DNA of 64,000 nucleotides, taken from assembly GCA_944366945.1 (NCBI GenBank), contig CALVWJ010000003.1:1-64000 (forward strand), in the 5' to 3' direction. The stretch's first letter is position 1, and every line of letters begins with the position of its first letter. This stretch comes from an uncultured Clostridia bacterium. Lineage in GTDB: Bacteria; Bacillota; Clostridia; Christensenellales; CAG-138. The notes below the pieces were generated by a model. It searched no databases. It worked only from the letters and a program-made list of their open reading frames with translations, and had not been told where the DNA came from. The translations under genes and the position numbers were made by a program. Below, in pieces: positions 61,121 to 64,000 of this stretch.

Positions 61121-62887
61121 CTACTTTATCCGCATCATCCTTGTAAACCTGGTTACCACGATCACCGCAACTATAATGGCGATCACTGCGAAGGCCACCA
61201 GCACGCTGATCCACCATTGGCTGGCAGCCTGCCTGGCTTCCGCCTCCGCAGCCTTTTCCGCTTCGGTCTTTTCCCCCTCGATCACCGGCTGCCGGATCTC
61301 GGTGGAGACCTGGGTTTCCTCCGTGTAAGAAATCCCCTGGTCGTCCTGGTAGGAGATGGTGTAGACGCCGGTGGTGGGGCCGTAGCTCTCCGTGTAGCCC
61401 TCGGTCATGCTCAGCATCCCTATGAATACCTTCATTTCCCCATAGCCAGCTTCCCCGGGCGGGATGTCCCCCAGGAATACGCTGCTGGTGGGGAACAGCC
61501 CTGCGCCAGTCAAGGTCAGCGTCACGTTCCGCAGGGTGCTTTTCCCCAGGTTAAATACGTTGGCCGGCAGGGATACTGTCTCTCCTGCGACGATCTCTTT
61601 GGGCAGTGATACCGGATCATATCCCATAACAGCAGGTTGGGTCACTTGGATGAGGAAGGTTCGAGTACTAGTGTAAACGCCCCCATACAGGTCTACATAG
61701 TCCAGGGTGATGTAAAAGGGCTGCTGCCCTGCCAGCACATCCTTGGCTGTCTTCATCTGGAAGGTCACCTCTGTGCTGTCCTCGCTGGCGATATTCTCAA
61801 GATGCAGGGCGTTGTTGGTCTCCACCGCTACGATTCCTGCCGCCTCGCTGCCGTAGGTCAACCGCACCGACCGGGCCCGGATGGCTCCGAGATTCTCTAT
61901 GGTAACATTAACGGAGAAGGTCTCCTCACCGCCAACCGTCTCTGGCTCTACCGTACAGGCGGAAATAAATAGTTCCGGCTTTTCTACCTCCTGCCGGGGG
62001 GCTTCATTGGGGTCGGGCGGCGTCTTGCCGTCGGTAATGGTTACATATACGGTGAAAGTCTGGCTGGCCGGGTTGCCAGTGACATTTAGGTAATCTGCCC
62101 GCAGCTCCACCGGATAGGTGCCGTTGTACCGCTCTGTCAAGAGGGGGATATCCAGGCAAAAGATGTATTTCCCATACCCGGCGGCGGTTTGGCTGTAGTT
62201 GCCGTAGACAAAGGGGCTGGACTCTAATTCCCCCAAATTGGCTGTAATGGTCACCCGGCCGTCGTAGGTCTGGCCCAACAGGGGCAACACAATGTATACT
62301 CTGCCGTCCAGCACTGTGGGCACATATCCCTCGCCATAGGTGAGGGCCATGCCGGGATACAGGGTATAGCTGTCAATCGTCAGCTGGCCTGCCACTGGCG
62401 GGGGCGTGGGGGTAGGCTCCGCCAAGTTGGGGTCCTGGCCGTCTGAGACCACCACCTGCACGGTGAAGGACTGGGCATAGGCCGTACCTCCAGCGTCTGT
62501 GTAGGCACATTGGAATTCCACTGGATAGGCGCCGTTCTTTCGATCCGCCTTGAGGGGCAAGTTCAAGGTCACGGGAAAGATCCCTTTATCCGGAGCCCAG
62601 TTTACGTTGAATTCGTAATTTCCATAGGCAAAGGGACTGTCCTCTCCGGTGTCGAATACCGGGGTGACCCGCAGGGAAGAGATGCCCTCCTGGGCAGTGG
62701 TAAGGGGCAGGACGATATGAGCGGTATTGTTGCCCACTGTAGGCACATAGCCGTTGCCATAGGTCTGCCCCTCAATGTCGTAGTCTGTATCGATAGACAA
62801 CGCACTGCCCTCTTCCGCCAGGGCGGAATAGGCGAAGCCCAGCAGTAAGGTTAGAAACACAACAAACCCAATGATCATTTTCTTCAT
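61121..62887 (-). CDS. Membrane-anchored extracellular protein with tandem beta repeats, ABC-linked
   Basis: A 588-residue protein with a signal peptide (to about residue 24), two related repeats of about 125 residues (YGNGYVPTV...SPFAYGNY...NGAYPVEF and YGEGYVPTV...SSPFVYGNY...NGTYPVELR), CARDB-like segments with CTVEPETVGGEETFSVNVTI, and a C-terminal helix (WWISVLVAFAVIAIIVAVIV) plus a basic tail. Pro/Thr-rich linkers lie between. Like the 31970-33823 protein, it is an anchored ectodomain encoded with an ABC transporter. It overlaps the ATPase gene by four bases. No enzyme motif was seen. Confidence 0.72.
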   Translation of the reverse strand: MKKMIIGFVVFLTLLLGFAYSALAEEGSALSIDTDYDIEGQTYGNGYVPTVGNNTAHIVLPLTTAQEGISSLRVTPVFDTGEDSPFAYGNYEFNVNWAPDKGIFPVTLNLPLKADRKNGAYPVEFQCAYTDAGGTAYAQSFTVQVVVSDGQDPNLAEPTPTPPPVAGQLTIDSYTLYPGMALTYGEGYVPTVLDGRVYIVLPLLGQTYDGRVTITANLGELESSPFVYGNYSQTAAGYGKYIFCLDIPLLTERYNGTYPVELRADYLNVTGNPASQTFTVYVTITDGKTPPDPNEAPRQEVEKPELFISACTVEPETVGGEETFSVNVTIENLGAIRARSVRLTYGSEAAGIVAVETNNALHLENIASEDSTEVTFQMKTAKDVLAGQQPFYITLDYVDLYGGVYTSTRTFLIQVTQPAVMGYDPVSLPKEIVAGETVSLPANVFNLGKSTLRNVTLTLTGAGLFPTSSVFLGDIPPGEAGYGEMKVFIGMLSMTEGYTESYGPTTGVYTISYQDDQGISYTEETQVSTEIRQPVIEGEKTEAEKAAEAEARQAASQWWISVLVAFAVIAIIVAVIVVTRFTRMMRIK

Positions 62888-63537
62888 CCTTCATACCCCC
62901 TTATGGCAGTCATGACCCCGGCGTCCATTTCGCATACCGTGTCGCACAGGGCGTCGATATCTCCTTGATTGTGGCTGGCCAGCAGAATGGTCTTGCCCGC
63001 CGCCTGTAGTCCCCTAATCAGTTCCCGCATTTCCCGTACCCCGTGCTTGTCCAGACCGTTCAAGGGCTCATCCAGGATCAAGAGGCTGGGGTCCTCCATA
63101 ATCGCCTGGGCGATGCCAAGACGCTGACGCATACCTAGGGAATACTTGCCTACGGGCTTTTTCATGTTGGGGTCCAGGCCCACTCGGCGGATGGATGCTG
63201 CAATTTCCCTAAGGCCAATCTTCCTGTTTAGGGAAGCCAATATCTCCAGGTTCTTCATCCCGCTATACTGGGGCAAAAACCCCGGCGTTTCGATGATCAG
63301 CCCCAGGTTCGGGGGAAAGTCCACATCCACTCCTACCCGTTGGTCGTTTACGGTAACCGTCCCATCAGTGGGGACAAGGAACCCGCAGATGCACTTCATG
63401 AGCACCGTTTTGCCGCTTCCGTTGTTGCCCACGATGCCGTGAATTTTTCCACGTTCAAAGTCCCGGGTTACGCTATGGAGCACCCGCTCCTGCCCAAAGT
63501 CCTTGGATAGGTTCTCCACTGAAATCGCAACGTCCAT
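62884..63537 (-). CDS. ABC transporter ATPase
   Basis: A 217-residue ATPase with Walker A GNNGSGKT, signature YSLGMRQRLGIAQAI, Walker B LLILDEPLNGLD and H-loop LLASHNQGDID. It is of the export/ABC-2 type. GGAG precedes the ATG three bases after the permease stop. It pairs with the anchored ectodomain protein. Confidence 0.92.
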   Translation of the reverse strand: MDVAISVENLSKDFGQERVLHSVTRDFERGKIHGIVGNNGSGKTVLMKCICGFLVPTDGTVTVNDQRVGVDVDFPPNLGLIIETPGFLPQYSGMKNLEILASLNRKIGLREIAASIRRVGLDPNMKKPVGKYSLGMRQRLGIAQAIMEDPSLLILDEPLNGLDKHGVREMRELIRGLQAAGKTILLASHNQGDIDALCDTVCEMDAGVMTAIRGYEG

Positions 63538-63540
63538 TTA

Positions 63541-64000
63541 TCAGTTCTCCGTTCCACTGAATACAAAATTGTAGTTCCGCACCGCCCGAAGCGACAGAAC
63601 AAAGCACAGGACGATGAGTATTGCAAATATAAGATACGTCTGCCATAGCCGGGGCAGCAGGTCGTAGCCGAAGTTGTGCATATGGTAAGTGGCGTGGTTC
63701 AACGGGGACAGCCACCCCACCGCCACATTGGCTTTATACATCAGCTCATCCGGGAGCTGGAAGATAGACTGAATGGTTTGTGGATTCAGCAAAAACCCAT
63801 ACAGGGAAAATCCCACCGCTCCGACCACGCCGCCTAGCTGGCCCTTATGGATGTTGCAGGTCAGCATGACAAAGGAGAGCAGCATGGCGTATAGGAGCAT
63901 GAGAAGGAAGATGGCGGCCATGCATTGGTAGGGCCGGCTCATCTCCAGGGTTTTGACCAAGGCAGGCAGAGCCACGGCCTGGCCTGCCCCAGAATAGCCC
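63541..64000 (-). CDS. ABC transporter permease, C-terminal part (runs off right edge)
   Basis: The minus-strand frame stays open to the right edge; 153 codons are visible with about five hydrophobic segments (FLLMLLYAMLLSFVMLTC, YLIFAILIVLCFVLSL). The first residues inside the window (GYSGAGQAVALP) continue without a stop, so the true start lies outside. It fits an ABC-2-type permease of the ATPase to its left. Confidence 0.85.
   Translation of the reverse strand, partial: GYSGAGQAVALPALVKTLEMSRPYQCMAAIFLLMLLYAMLLSFVMLTCNIHKGQLGGVVGAVGFSLYGFLLNPQTIQSIFQLPDELMYKANVAVGWLSPLNHATYHMHNFGYDLLPRLWQTYLIFAILIVLCFVLSLRAVRNYNFVFSGTEN

Noticed and set aside
1-64000. CRISPR arrays
   Set aside because: No regularly spaced direct repeats with unique spacers and no cas genes were seen.

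Overview
The window looks like a chromosomal segment of a Gram-positive, low-oxygen bacterium of the class Clostridia, perhaps a gut-associated lineage. This rests on strong AGGAGG-type ribosome binding sites, lipoprotein signal peptides on the binding proteins, an LCP cell-wall enzyme, Hsp33, CsoR, BMP-type nucleoside uptake, a secreted serpin, and clostridial-type mobile-element genes at both ends. Genus cannot be set from the sequence alone. All base-composition statements are by-eye estimates from sampled lines.

Left edge (1-1738): a mobile-element gene runs off the window, a terminator follows, then a feoB cut off after its first membrane helices, and an intact feoA. The element probably broke the iron-uptake operon.

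AT-rich block (about 1.9-20.4 kb, roughly 37-45% GC in sampled lines): a LacI-type regulator faces a divergent chorismate synthase homologue. A long leftward run encodes an oligopeptide-type ABC importer, a MmgE/PrpD protein, a FAD oxidoreductase, a CdsB-like Fe-S lyase, a MalY/PatB-type C-S lyase and a TIM-barrel isomerase. Upstream of these on the same strand are AroE and AroA homologues with a divergent LysR regulator. AroC, AroA and AroE each carry a changed residue in a normally conserved active-site motif. The block could therefore be a shikimate-like pathway with a non-standard substrate, coupled to uptake and breakdown of an organic compound. This is the most interesting part of the window.

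GC-richer backbone (20.5-57.6 kb): a LysR-controlled operon (acylating aldehyde dehydrogenase, AroD, HMG-CoA lyase-like, ThDP enzyme); a lipoprotein serpin; an amidohydrolase; a three-gene MacB-type ABC unit with a large membrane-anchored ectodomain protein; azlCD; a PLP enzyme; pepT; thrC; a BMP/nucleoside ABC importer; a degenerate peptidase M15-like protein; csoR and a heavy-metal P-type ATPase with matching promoter/operator layouts; an LCP protein; and a tightly overlapping operon (methyltransferase, hslO, TPR protein, RlmL-like RNA methyltransferase, radical SAM protein).

Right edge (57.7-64 kb): a tRNA-Ala(GGC) with a broken tRNA copy in front of it, then a mobile-element-like stretch, all leftward: large serine recombinase, a 51-residue ORF, a sigma-like gene with an in-frame TAG, and a second ABC transporter paired with a membrane-anchored ectodomain protein. 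The permease of that transporter runs off the right edge.
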